Numbered from the stretch's first letter, positions 45,015 to 57,548 are shown. The stretch: DNA of 64,000 nt from Solea solea (GCF_958295425.1 NC_081154.1:15912938-15976937), one strand, 5' to 3'. Notes: generated by a model not told the origin, from the letters alone. Numbers and translations are program-made.

Positions 45015-45870
45015 GATGGAGTTATTTTATTGTTAATAACTAGTAAAAAAAACATGTACATTTGACATGTACTTAAGTTGTCTCCTTTGACTGACATCTG
45101 GTGTTGGTTCTTACTGATTGCTTCTTAAATAATATGCAGTTTTTTTTCTCTACTGTTGAAATCAACCAATCCTTTAGCTCTGTGTCATCATTTAATTCAA
45201 ATCAGTATTTGTAATAGATCCATAAATCCAGTGTGTGGTGTAGGTAATCCACTGGTAACCCAACAATAGTTTAAAAACATATTTGGACTATGGCCTCACA
45301 TAGAGAGTAAAGGTTTTGGTGGTCAAACATCCACTGCTGTGAACAAGTACCCACACTGATTGTAGGGGCCAAAATGCATATTTGGTCTGTTTGTTTATTG
45401 TTTATTTTGAAAGGTCACTCATACTGTTTTTTGGTCATGTCACTTCCGTTTTTGATTGACACATGGGTGTGGTTTAATCTATACACCTGGGCACTCGGAT
45501 CGGCGGGGGGTAAGAGAGAAAGGGGGTTAGTGGCGTTCCTGATTTATATTTTCTGTTTACCGTCAAATCGTCAAATAACCAAGAATAAATCATCATACAA
45601 CCAAGAATAAATCGTCAAACAATAAACATCACTGGACTTGGATTCATTTGAATGACGCGTAACTGCCTGGAGCCCACCTAAGCCTCTTAGCGACCTTTTA
45701 TAGGAAAACTGTCGCTACACTGATCCCTCTGACCAATCCTAGCTTGTTTAAGGGATAATTCAGTTTTTTTTTCATTTTCAGTGTCTTTTCATGAGGTACT
45801 GATAATTAATCAGCGCTTACTGGGCTGTGGTTTCATTTTATCAGCGAGAATGAGTGACTGTCATTTAACC
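45015..45870. other. intergenic stretch lgi1-slc35g1
   Basis: No exon seen. It contains a short tandem 'aaccaagaataaatc' pair near 45575-45612. Confidence 0.35.
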
Positions 45871-45877
45871 TCAACCG

Positions 45878-46435
45878 TTCAAGCTGCAGTGCATCATTTG
45901 TACTGGTATTTCTTGTTGTTGACGTTATTATTGTTTTTGTCTTCGTTCCTTCTTTTTTTTGGCTCTGACAAATAATACTATTAGACCTGACAGAGGGAGC
46001 GTTTGTGTCTATACAGCAGCAGAGCAGGGGTGGGCGGGGACAAGAAGCATTATTTATCCCATGAAACTGGCAATACACATCTGAAACTTCACTTCTATGG
46101 AGTTGATATAATAATATAATAAGCAGTATGCAAACTAAATTGACAAGCAGTTGCTGTGTACAGGAAGTTAAGACAGACGGCGGTAACATTGCACTACTAA
46201 ACGAGGACTAAATAGCGCTAAATAGCCAAATAGTGGATTATTACTTCTTGACGCCATCCTCCCCTGCACTGTAAGTGTATACACAAACGCTCCCTCTGTC
46301 AGGTCTGATAGTATTGCTTCACAGAACCCATTTTTCAAGTAAAGTATGCAGCAAACAAATAATGTTGCATTATTAGAGGCAGAACAATAATATCATCAAC
46401 AACAAAAACACAGAAGGTCACACACTGCAGCTTTA
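45878..46435. mobile_element. family C MITE with long inverted arms
   Basis: The left arm ('ttcaagctgcagtgcatc', then 'aatactattagacctgacagaggg') and the right arm (on the opposite strand 'ttaaagctgcagtgtgtg', then 'aatactatcagacctgacagaggg') are inverted copies more than 100 bases long around a ~250 base centre. The whole is 558 bases, noncoding. A partial copy is at 33150-33420. Confidence 0.65.
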
Positions 46436-46809
46436 ATAAATGTAATTTTGAAACAGCTACCTTGTGATTTAAATGATTAGTATATCTGTAATTATTTTAT
46501 TCTATTTAAAAAAAAAGCGTCCCTTGGAATTTATAACAGCCCTCCCATAAACATTTATCCTGTATCTGGTCGGTTTGAATCTGCTCTTCTTTCTTCTACA
46601 ATAGGCTCCTGGAGCAGCAGGGGAGGACTGTGTTCACTCCTGCCCCCCTGTGGTTAAAGTAGACACCGCAGCAGGGGGAGGTTTAGTGTATCCTGGCACT
46701 AAGGTTAGTCATTAACCTTGTCTTCTCGGTCACTCGGGCAGCACAGAAGGAGGAGGACAGCTACTCTGACTGTCTGAGGCATGCTGCCGCCAAGCCGCCA
46801 CATCTTACC

Positions 46810-47134
46810 ATGGGCGACTGTAACACCAGCACAGACGAGCGGGCTCCATCCGTAGAGGACGACATTACGGTGGTGTTTCACAAAGTTGTCAACCATGGGC
46901 GAAACAACGGGCACGACGACCACGACGACAACGAGTGCGGCGACGCAGAGCGGGTTCTCCTGCGGGGCAACTGCCGCGGTGACGACGTCGAGGAGGGTGG
47001 TGATGCTGAGGGGAAGGAGGAAGCGAGTGGAAGCGAAGATTCATTGGAAGGTGGCAAGAAGAAAACGCCGCTGTGCCCGCCGGCGTTTTGCGTCAGGGGA
47101 GCGAACACATCTCGGGGAGCAAGCGCAGAGCAAG
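46810..47134 (+). CDS. slc35g1: slc35g1 exon 1
   Basis: Residues 1-109: the acidic N-terminal tail with an Asp/His cluster ([11 protein letters not shown]). Its GC content is higher than that of its neighbours. Donor GCAAG followed by gtagag. An out-of-frame ATG at 46781 overlaps the start and could act as an upstream frame. Confidence 0.85.
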
Positions 47135-50100
47135 GTAGAGTTTTGAGTTTTGAAGTTGTTTGATAAACATTTTGACACCAGTCACTGGAGTTTTTTGTAA
47201 TGTATTTTGTGAGGAAAATAAGAGAAATATGATACATACAGTGATAAACAGAGAGGACAAGAGAGGCAGCGACTTCCTGCGTAGCACCACGTTATACAGC
47301 GTGACGTATTAGCAATAACGGTGCCAGTATCACGTGTGTGGAATTAACCTATTAACTGTTTATTACGGTTAATGTCATTTATACGGTTTTTAAAAGTTAT
47401 TTTAATAACTTACGAAAAGTTTTGACGTTTACATTGTAAAAGTTAACTCAACATGTAATAATATATGACATACATGCAATGTATGGTCGTAATTTGGACA
47501 ATTTACCGTTTCAATGCTAGCAAAAATTGTTTTATAACTCGATGTACGTCACACCAAAGGTTAGCCGTGTAGGTTATTGATATAAGTTATAATTTCTAAT
47601 GGAAATATTTCACTTTAGCTGTTTTCATTTTTATACATTTCCTGACGTTATGACATTCTTTAAGTCACATAAACCGTTGCCTCCACGACTAAAGTAATTT
47701 ATTTGTAATGGATATTTTGTTTATCATCATTATTATTATTATTATTATTATTCTAAGAATAAGAATGATAATTTACTACATTTCACAATGTACATAATAT
47801 ACAATAGTAAATCATGTATTTGTTATTGAATTTAGATCTTAAATTGGACGTTTTACAAAGACATTTCCTATCAAGCTATTAATGTAAGTTTGGAAACCAT
47901 TAACTTAACCATTCTTTTTAAAACTAATAAAACTAATAAAAAATGATATGATATGACGTAATATGTTTCAAGTCACTATAAAAGTTGCTTTCATAGTTAA
48001 ATTATGTGGTATTGATGTACCTTTTATAGGAAACATGTTACTTGTGCTATTTCGTTTGGAATTTTTGATATGTTTTACAAGGCACAAATGACATAATTTA
48101 AATAAATAATAAAAGTTGGTTCCACTGTCTTATTATGTAATATTTGATAATGAAATATATTTTATCAACATAAATAAGGTATGGTCATTGCGCTTTATTG
48201 AATTAAGGTTAGCAGATGTGATATGCTTTGAATCATAGATGATGTTATTAAATTATATAATATATGATATAAACAACATAAGATAAAGATGTTACTCTTG
48301 GTTGTTGTTTGGAGATTTTACCCTTTTCTTTTGGGTAGGTGAAAATCACATCATTTCATGATCAAGTCACAGTAATAACAAGAAAAGACAGTAGTAGTCT
48401 TGAGAATTTTTAAAACTTACATCACAATTGCCCTATTGTTTTAACTTCTCTTAAGGCCTATAAATTGTGTAATATCCATAATATGCCTTCTAGCGCGTAA
48501 AAGCTGAACAAAACACTAACATGTTATTCATGGTTGATATATACATGCTTTACTTTTTTAAGGCCAGCAGAAATCATGTCGTTTTATAATGTACTTTATG
48601 TCACAATGAAAGTTAATTTATTTGTTATATTATTGTTTAATTATTGTGTAATTTATATTGTATATATTATATATTTGATCCGTAATAATGAACACAGTAT
48701 AAGACATGTTGTTCACAGTCTTAATGCCTGATACATGTGCAGCCAATGTGACCTACTGTAATCTGGTTTAACATTTGCATCATCCTGAAAGAGGATGGAT
48801 GACTCTGCACATTTATGTTCCCAGAGCCTCCATATCTGAAGGCTTTTTTGCACGTTGCACTTAAAAAAAGGGCATATTTTGTCCTCTGTCAACAATATTT
48901 ACATTTGTCTGGCTACACTGTTGATTTGAATATTCCCGGGTGTAACAAAAGGGTTGTAAAATAATGACAGGGCAACAATATGCCGTCTCATCGCTCCTGG
49001 ATACCTGTTATGTTTTATAAACTTTTTGTAATTGGTATTTTTGCATGAAATTTTTTATTCCAGTTTTTCCAGTTATGTGCAGACCTTTTATTTGATTACT
49101 TCAAAATGTAATAGTCTCGTGTTAAAGGGACAGTTTAGTTTTTAGTTAGTGTGGTTGTATAAGACACGGACACAAAGCCAGTGTTTGTAAACTGCTTACT
49201 CTCCCACACAGAAGTCCATAGAGAAAATCCACATTTTTGCTTGTGGGTATACAGGAGGTGTTGGTCTACTGCTGCCTTGTTTGGCAAGTGTGTGTCACCT
49301 TGGTGAATATAAATGAAGGATTTCAAACATGGAAATGACAAATTATACATTTTGACTCACTAAAGGAGGCAGCAGTGAATCAACAACTCCTGTGTGGCGT
49401 GATGTAAAATCACATATTTTTTCTATGGGCTTTGGGTCAGTGAATTAATGGTTTATAAATTTACACAAAATTTCCAGTCAGAAATAAAAGCAAACATATT
49501 CTTAGTGTGGGTGTAGATTCTACTAGGTGATGCAAAAACAGCACAGTCAAGCTAATTTAATAGTGCTATAGCAACACGAAGGTAAGGAGGAAAGGACAAT
49601 CCTGCTGTTTGGTTTGGTACAAGGTGAAAAAGACAAACACTGAGTGGAGTGGTAAGCAGACCACACATTGTGAACAAATTCAAAGAAGGATGCCTGGGTG
49701 ACCTCATGTTGAAATGTAATCTTTGCTTATTGTTCCACAGGCAGGGATTGCAAACATGACACCAGTGTCCTTTGCAGATTTCTTTGTTTGTAGTTTTTGC
49801 AATTGAACTTTTAGCTAGACCTCATGGAGTCAACAATTTTTCTCACCCTGCAGTAACTGTACTAACAGAAGTTATTATTATCCCCCCCTCTTGTCTTCAA
49901 CTCTCTCCTCCTCTCTCTTTTGCACAGATGCAGAGAAACCAAAAAAATGTCCAGGTCTTGGTCTGTTTTATGCCTTTGTGTCCACTGTTTTCTTCTCTAT
50001 CATTGCCCTTGTGGTGAAAACCATCCAGGGACTCCACGCCATAGAAATAAGTGCCATACGCTGCTTCTTCCAGATGCTCTTTGTCGTGCCGCTACTTATC

Positions 50101-53100
50101 TACCACAAGTAAGCATGATGGAGAAACACATGCATGCCACAGCTAGACAGTTTATTTACACATTCCAAGATTTACACATACAACATAACTAGAACTCAGT
50201 AGAGTGCGTAGCTCCGCCATGGCCCAAAGGTCCCCAATGAATTCAATGAAGCCTTGTAGCTAAGGCAACAGAAACAATGCAGATCTCTCTTGCGGAAGAA
50301 TGACAGGTTGATGAAAAGGCAAACCTGTTGCACTAAGAACAGCATTTATTCACAACTTATAACATATACAGTACACACATAGTTATGACAGATTTACACT
50401 AAAAAAACATTAACTAAAGTACTTTAACCAGTACTTAACTTCCTGTACCCTGTTAAACTGCTAAACATCCATTTTTCATTATTAGCAAGAGAAACCACTT
50501 CTCAAAAAACGCTTTGTGGGCAATTCTTTAGATTTTCAGTCATACTTCAACCAGTTGCACCACGTAGCTGTTGTGCACACCCATATATACATATATTCAC
50601 TTGGGATCTATGTATTGTTTGGTGAGAAATTACAGAAAATATATTAAAAATTCATTGATCCACCCCTTTTGTCTGGATCCTCACCAAAGTTTTATTATTT
50701 CTTCTTTCGCCCTCATCTCATACCTTAATAAAAGTTTCAACAAAAAGTCTAATAGTTTTTCCATGATCCTCTTAACAAAGAAACAAGTGGAAACATCTAC
50801 AAACAAAACCTTCTTTAGCAGAGGAAATTACTCTAAACTAAAACATTTTGAATTTCAAACCAGCACTTATTGCCTTATGTTGTGATTAGATTAAGTGCAT
50901 AGTCTCAAAGTTATTGTCAGTAAAAGGGCTGTGGGAAGTCTTTAAAAGTGTGTTCCCATGTGAAGTTAAATACTAAAAACTTAATGTGCTTAAACCAGAT
51001 GCTCTACTGAATTCAACTCAACACAATAACACTGATAAAGTCTAAAATTGAATTCACAGATTCTGATAAAATAACTTTCTACAATGACATTATGACCCTT
51101 ACTTTATCTGAAATTAATAAATGAATTCCCAAGGACAACCACCAGTGCTCCTATTCATTCATCTACTTATGCACCGTTTCATCCATTCGTCCTCTACATT
51201 CCTCTTTATTTTATCACCACCAACACCAGAGCTCCTCCTCTCGTTCCAGCCTCGCACATCATCACTGTCATCTCCCCCAATCTAAACTCAAATGTATCCA
51301 TCCATCAGCCATCATGTCATCACCCAGCTCATGATGATACACTGTGTCTCCATACTTTTTGTTTTCTAAAAATCTGTTTATTATGTTTAACATCCATCCA
51401 TCCATCCATCCATCCATCCATCCATCCATCCATCCTCATGTCTCTGCTCCTCCAGGACAGGTTTCCTTGGTCCAAGAGATAAACGTATATATCTGGTGCT
51501 TCGGGGTTTCATTGGTTCCAATGCCATGATCCTGCTCTACTATGCTGTTCAACAGATGCCTCTGGCAGATGCCACTGTCATCATGTTCAGGTGAGAGTTG
51601 GTAGGACTGATTGTGGATGAGCACTGACACAGTGAACACTTGACTGCGACGCGTGTGCTTAATAAAATCAACGCCTGCTAATGTCTGTGGTATTTTAAGA
51701 CGATTTTTGCCACTTTATCACCACCATTAGACACCCTTTTCACACAGGAAACTGGTGTTTATGACACTTTGTAAAACCTACATCTCCTGCACCAAGGTCC
51801 ATAGAGAAAATCAGTGATTTTTACATCATGCACACAGGAGTTGTTGATCCTCTACTACCTCTCCAAGCAAGTTTCAATGTTTTATTTTGTGACTTTGGCA
51901 TTTTAAGTCTCCCATTCAGATCTACCTACGTGACACAGACGTACAAATGAAGGCAGCTGTAAACCAGCAGCCTTCCTGTCCCCATGAGCTAAAGATGTAG
52001 ATTTTATCTGTGGACTTTGGTACGGAAGAGTGAGTCACCAAAAGTGACACAGCAAAACCTGTGAAATATGAGATAAAGTGGCAAACCTATTCTTAACTCA
52101 TCTTACACTTAAGCTGATGTAGATCTGATTAGGTAATACTTTATTTGAGTGACTAAAATAGTGTACAGTTCAGTTAGCGCTAGCCACTTAGCTCTAACAG
52201 TACCTTATACAACCACACTGTTTCGACTTCTCTTTGTCATTCTTTATAACTTTTCAACTATAAGATTTCTCTCCCCCACCGTTCATTAAAGTTTTGAGAG
52301 AAACTATGGCTAAATATGTAGCTCCTAGGTCTGTGTGTTGATAAGAAACGACACATATCCCAATACGGTATACTGCAGTATTTCTTTGATAAAATAACCA
52401 AGGCGATATATTAAGACCATATAGTCTATTATAAGAAAAATTCTTAGAGAAAAAAAATGTTGTATGCATAAACAATATATGGTTGAGTGGTCCAGGAACT
52501 TAAATGCAACACAAAACCACTCTCAAAAATATTTCCTTATGCCATGAAATATTGCAATATTTTCTTACACTTCTAGTAGCAACTAAATTAAGACAGTGTT
52601 AGCATTACATATAAGAACTTCTCCTTTATGCATTAAATAACCAGTGAAGTAATATTAAGAGTATAGATATGTATCAGAATCGGTATCGCTAACATCCTAA
52701 CTATAGGCCCACCTGTCACTAGTTTCGAATCCCTGTCTTTTCACTGTCCACTGACCCTTCAGTAATCCAGTCTTTACGTCGCTCCTGGCTTGGATATTCC
52801 TGAAGGAGAAATGCACAATCTGGGACTGTGTCTTCACCGTTTTCACAATCACCGGAGTCATCCTCATCGCTCGGCCGCCGTTCCTCTTTGGCGACCATCT
52901 GCGTGGCATTGAGGGCAACTACTGGAACCACATCAAGGGGACTATTGCTGCATTTGCAGGTGATACAATGAATCGGTGTTTGATGCATTAAACATTAAAA
53001 ATGATTGAAGTTTGTTTGACCAAACATATCACAACACAAGGTGAATGTAGACGAGGTTTTGAAGCAATTCCTGGTAAGTTAGTCCTTAATTTTAAGCACT

Positions 53101-53750
53101 TACCAGTACCACTATATGAAAATTAGGAGGGTTTATTGGCAGAAATGGAATTAACTTATAAGTTTGTTTGTAAATCACTTTGTAACTGTAGAATCAGCCT
53201 TTTATATGTGCCGCCATCTGTTCATTACCACTATAGTTGTGTATAACATTTTGGAGCCTATAGTTTATTTGTTCATATTAATTTTTTAATTGGTATATTC
53301 ATTGCTTTTTTTTCTTTCTTTTTTTATGGATCCATAGGAGCCGTCGCTGCTGCTTTTACATTTGTCGTCCTTCGCAAAATGGGGAAAAGTGTCCACTACT
53401 ACCTCTCTGTTTGGTACTATGCTGTGATCGGCTTCATCGAGTGCCTCATCGCCGTATCCGTCCTTGGGGAATGGAAAATCCCCTCATGTGGCCGTGATCG
53501 CTGGATGCTGATGTTGATCGCCGTGCTGGGCATCGCCGGCCAGACCTTCCTGACAAAGGCCCTGCAGATCGAGAAGGCTGGAGCTGTGTCCCTGATGAGG
53601 ACTGTGGATGTGGTGCTGGCTTTCTTCTTCCAGTTTATTTTCTTTAACCGCGCGCCCACATGGTGGAGCCTCGGAGGGGCGCTGTGCGTGGTGGCGAGCA
53701 CGAGTGGCATCGCTGTTCGGAAGTGGTACATCAGCTCTCGCAAGAGCTGA
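46810..53750 (+). CDS. slc35g1: SLC35G1-like EamA-family transporter; 5 coding exons, 416 aa
   Basis: Orthologue of human SLC35G1 (also called TMEM20 or POST), a ten-helix membrane protein of the drug/metabolite transporter superfamily, described as a STIM1 partner that affects calcium pumps and more recently as a citrate exporter. Exons: 46810-47134, 49928-50108, 51456-51590, 52763-52959, 53338-53750; phases all agree. Residues 1-108 are a cytosolic, Asp/His/Glu-rich, poorly conserved tail. Helices begin around [20 protein letters not shown]. Conserved motifs: [120 protein letters not shown], and [15 protein letters not shown] near the C-terminus. Two EamA repeats are evident. Human is 365 aa; the extra length is in exon 1. 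The start has a good Kozak context (accATGg). Confidence 0.93.
49146..49440. mobile_element. family A MITE copy
   Basis: It begins 'tagtgtggttgtataagaca' and carries 'agtccatagagaaaatccac', 'acaggaggtgttggtctactg', 'aaaggaggcagcagtgaatc' and 'gtgtggcgtgatgtaaaatc'. It lies in the first intron of slc35g1. The far terminus is lost. Confidence 0.6.
49928..50108 (+). CDS. slc35g1: slc35g1 exon 2
   Basis: Residues 109-169, [20 protein letters not shown] through [15 protein letters not shown]; the first two membrane helices. Acceptor ttgcacag, donor CACAA followed by gtaagc. Confidence 0.93.
51391..51435. repeat. (CATC)11 microsatellite
   Basis: Eleven tetranucleotide units ending about 20 bases before the exon 3 acceptor of slc35g1. 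Confidence 0.9.
51456..51590 (+). CDS. slc35g1: slc35g1 exon 3
   Basis: Residues 169-214, [20 protein letters not shown] through LADATVIMF. Acceptor ctcctccag just after a (CATC)n tract; donor TTCAG followed by gtgaga. Confidence 0.94.
51770..52220. mobile_element. family A MITE copy with right terminus
   Basis: 'caccaaggtccatagagaaaatcag', 'cacacaggagttgttgatcc' and 'ttattttgtgactttggc' lead to a terminal 'ttatacaaccacact' at 52206-52220, the inverted family A end. It is in slc35g1 intron 3. Confidence 0.55.
52763..52959 (+). CDS. slc35g1: slc35g1 exon 4
   Basis: Residues 214-280, [46 protein letters not shown]. Acceptor cccttcag, donor TTGCAG followed by gtgata. Confidence 0.94.
53338..53750 (+). 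CDS. slc35g1: slc35g1 exon 5 (terminal)
   Basis: Residues 280-416, second EamA repeat from [17 protein letters not shown] to [14 protein letters not shown] at 53748-53750. Acceptor ccatag after a T-rich tract. Confidence 0.95.
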
Positions 53751-53922
53751 ACTGGAGCAGCAGCAGCAGCGGATAATCATTTAGTATAACTATTTATTCT
53801 TTATTTCATTATCATACAGTATGTTCCTGATTTATACAGTGTTTTACATGTTATTTTCACACAAATCCGAGGAGGAACCGGCTATAACTTTGAGGAGTTA
53901 AAGGAATGGGTCAGGTTTTTTT

Positions 53923-54461
53923 AAGTGTGGTTGTATGATGTCCTGACACAGTGCTGACTCCACAAAGAGCACACAGTGCACATCTCCTGTGCCGGGAACC
54001 AGCTTTGAAACACGGGGGCTGAATCAGAAACTGATTTTAGACTCCAGACCAAACACTAACCAAATATAATCTAGGTCATTTTGAGTCTATGATACTTTAA
54101 GAATATGTTTGGCACATTATCTCTCTGTTAGATAGCCTTATCTTTGTTGTTATGTAGCTTTCCAGCAACAAAAACAACTAACCTTAAAACATCAACAGTG
54201 GCCTTGCAGCTTTAGTTTTGTGTCCCTGTAAGATGAAAATACTGATTTTCTTTTTGGACTTTGGTGCAGACAAGTGAGTTGTATAGAACTGTGTAGTGCA
54301 TAGATAAAATAGTGAAAACCTTCTAAAATATCATAGAATTAAAATGGCATGGATTATTATTAGGTGAGTTTTTAATTAACTGGCTAAAAAGCCGTTTCTC
54401 GGTGCTGGAGGATGCGCACGTTCCTGTCAGCAGTGACTTTGTAACTCATACAACCACACTT
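53923..54461. mobile_element. family A MITE, complete with inverted termini
   Basis: It starts AAGTGTGGTTGTATGATG and ends CATACAACCACACTT: 539 bases with terminal inverted repeats of about 16 bases. It is the best-preserved copy, noncoding, and lies in the probable slc35g1 3' UTR. Confidence 0.7.
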
Positions 54462-56405
54462 ACAAAATAATGGAGCTATGGCTTTAAAAGCAGAAAAAGT
54501 AGACAAATAATCCAGTAGGCAGTGATGACAGAGGAACTGTAGAAGCACTTTTTCAGCCTCAGACCGTGTCCTGCTCCCTGAGTCATGTGCAGTTAACGAC
54601 CTGGATACTCCAGATATTCTCTTTCACAAATAATGTGGCCAACACAACTAGTTAAAAGTAGAATTTTGAAGGAAACTATGAAGGAAAAATAAAAAGAGTT
54701 TTTTTCACTGCACTGGGACCATTCATGCTGTCCAACACAATATCAATCATCCATTATAAGATATAAAGCATAAGCACCAAAGACCATGTTTTTTTTTGTT
54801 TTTCTTTTTAAATGGACACAAAGCAGAGCCTGTTGTGGAAGTGCTTAAAACCTGTATTTACTTGGTTGTCCATCGGGGGCGACATTGTCTGTGAACGTGG
54901 GCATCTAGGACATCCGTCTACACTAAAATACAAGCTTCTCTTAAACTCCTCCTTTTTTGGGGGGCTGTAAAATGACAGGGTAGTGTGGACGACAGGTGTA
55001 TCAGGAGTAACATTGATGGGTTTTTCAATTTAAAAAAAGAAAAAAAGAGCACTGCTGATGAGACCCGGGAAGCCACTTGACAAGCACTGCAATAGAATAC
55101 TCTCAGGGATTTCTAACCTGTTTATAATTCCCCTAAATATTTAACCTTAACAGTGAATACACATAAGTATACTGATTTTGTGAAATGACCTTTTTGAAGT
55201 GCCTTAATTTGGGACCTTTAAACTCCAGCTTGTCTGCACTGGCCAGTTCAAAGGTGTCATTGTGCATATTATGAATATTTATTAGACTTCTGAAAAGAAA
55301 CATTCAAATTTTTAAGTGAGGTTTTTTAAATGACACATTCAAATGAAAGATTTTCTCTCGCACTTTCTTTGACAGTGACATATGTCAGGATTTCAAATGT
55401 AGATTTGTGAAGGGGAACATAGTGTTCCTATATAGTGTTTGCCACAGCCCACTAGTGGCCCTTGGAGGTATTGCAAGTGGGCCTCAGACAGGGATTCTAT
55501 TAAAACAAATGACTGAATTCTAAATAAATAAAAAAATATGCCAGGATTTAACATAATTACTTTGCTCACTTCTTAAGATTATGATTATTTATAGTCCTTC
55601 ATTTGTAACAGACACAATTTCTTTTTTTTTTCATTATTGCTAAATATAAAAATGTGAGCAAGTTTTTTGGGAGCCGCAGACGTCTGAAGTTTGGGGAGCT
55701 CTGCTGTAGAGCACAGCACAGTGTGATATGTGAGCGTGTGCATGACAAAAAAAAAAAGTGCTGCTCTCATGGATCTGGAGAGCGGATTTACTTCCATGTC
55801 ATTTGCAGTGGTTTGAATTGAATCTCAAACAATATGCGAGAAGTAGTAAAGTAAGCCCTGCTATGATATTAAAGTCATCACAACTAACAGTTATTAATTA
55901 TGAAAATGTGTCGGCTCGTTAAATTCTGATCCCAACTATGAGTTTTAATGAGAATAATAAAGTGTCATTAAACGCATCATATCTGGGTCATTGGACACCG
56001 AACACTGGGATGTGATTTATTCTTAAGCAGAGTCAAAGTGAGACATAGAGTAGCGTAAATCTAGACACTGTGACACTGTGACATTTACTAAACACTGTCT
56101 CTGCTCTGCTTTGCTCTGGTCACGGCCTAATTTCACGTTCTTCCTCTTTGATTTGCTTTGTTTTAGTTGAGTTGACTTGAATACCGGTAGCTTTAAACTG
56201 CCACCAAATGGCTAGATGAGCTTTAGTCCCTGGACATACAGTGTGTATGTATGAACTCAATAAATGCTGGGGGGGTTTTTCTAGGATTTTATAAAGCATG
56301 ATTAAATACTATTTATTTTACTATCACTGTAACGTTTTACATCGACATATTCTGTAAGATGTTTATATTTCTGCATATATAATCTTTAGTTTATAATGAT
56401 TCAAG

Positions 56406-56411
56406 AATAAA
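56406..56411 (+). terminator. slc35g1: probable slc35g1 polyadenylation signal
   Basis: AATAAA followed within 30 bases by a GT-rich stretch ('gcctgtgttgttttt'), the usual arrangement at a cleavage site. Confidence 0.5.
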
Positions 56412-56429
56412 TTCTATTTGAATTTAGAA

Positions 56430-57430
56430 ATGGTTGCCTGTGTTGTTTTTATGCTTTTTTATTTTTGTCATTTAATATCGACTAAAGATTTAAATAAATA
56501 GTTAATGTGAACATCACTAGCGTCTTCTAGTATCTTTTATTTACTGAAACTTTTCATAATTTAGTGTTTAATTCTTTAGATTTTGAAAGACATACATGCC
56601 ACATATGGATAAGGGCAGTACTGAAACACATCCTAAAAAGCTGCGTTGAATAAATTCTTCTATTATTTTAAAGTAAGAAACTAGAGTTTTTAGGTCCGTT
56701 GAATTTACTGGTTTACTAAAACATGTGCAACTCACCCAAACTGCTGTGGCACCTGTTTCTGTCCTGACATCATTGTCTCAGAGCCAATGGCTTTCCCCCT
56801 CTCAGCTCCAGTAAAGGTTCAATGGATGACAATGCTTGTTTTTTTATTTATTGTGTTTTTTTTGGGTTTTTTTTACAAACTACTGCCTGAGGCAGCCGTG
56901 GACAGGAGGGCTCAGAAAGAATAATACCTACCTGGTTATTTGTCTCTGCTATGCCTTTTGTTTACTCCCGGCTTTACTTTAAAACAGTGCACAGTGCTGT
57001 GTGTATTGTGTATTGTGTATTCATACACAGAGTATTCATGTGTGTAGCATTGTGCAGCCCTGTCGCTCCCTATCTTGCAAAACAAAGGCAGGTACCTGGC
57101 ATGACGAGCTAACTGTGCACAGATGGCGCTCACAGCTCTGGATCCTCTGGAGCCGGGCCCTTGGTTGCAGCGTAATTCCTCTGTTGAGCACTGAGCTAAG
57201 TGAAGTGATTAAAAAAAGGGAAAAAATAAATAAATAAATAAATAAATAAGAGCTGAACTGGAACACAGAGCCCTCTTTGTTGCAGAGAACAATAACTCAG
57301 GGCTAAAGCTGAGTTATACACGCGTTTTAACGAGGCTTTTAAACTGCCACCCAGTTTTAGTCTGCATGAACCATTGGTTTCTCTTAAAAACCTATTACGT
57401 GTACTGTATAGTATTAAATGAAGGGCCACC
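56430..57430. other. intergenic stretch, no gene seen
   Basis: It contains an (AAAT)n run at 57224-57249 and otherwise only AT-rich sequence and short chance frames. Confidence 0.4.
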
Positions 57431-57548
57431 ATTTACATGTGTGTGTGCGCGCGTGTGTGTGTGTAACGGTATTTGTTAACTCTTTAGGACCTTTTATAAA
57501 AACTGACCTTGTTGCCGTGGAGACCAAAACCTGGTTCTAATGAGGCAG

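Larger units (their letters stand above)
43244..45015 (+). other. lgi1: probable lgi1 3' UTR
   Basis: After the lgi1 stop, the first AATAAA in a good context is at 44989-44994, preceded by the AT-rich sequence typical of a 3' end. The UTR would be about 1.75 kb and would contain a complete family A MITE (43872-44371). A shorter UTR is possible, since one earlier AATAAA occurs near 44423. Confidence 0.45.
53751..56430 (+). other. slc35g1: probable slc35g1 3' UTR
   Basis: It runs from the stop to AATAAA at 56406-56411, with a second AATAAA at 56259-56264. A complete family A MITE lies at 53923-54461. No other exon is seen. The length of 2.65 kb is inferred from the polyadenylation motifs. Confidence 0.45.

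Noticed and set aside
46878..47237. 119-codon minus-strand frame opposite slc35g1 exon 1
   Set aside because: It is a shadow of the GC-rich coding exon; the plus-strand frame is continuous with the transporter exons.
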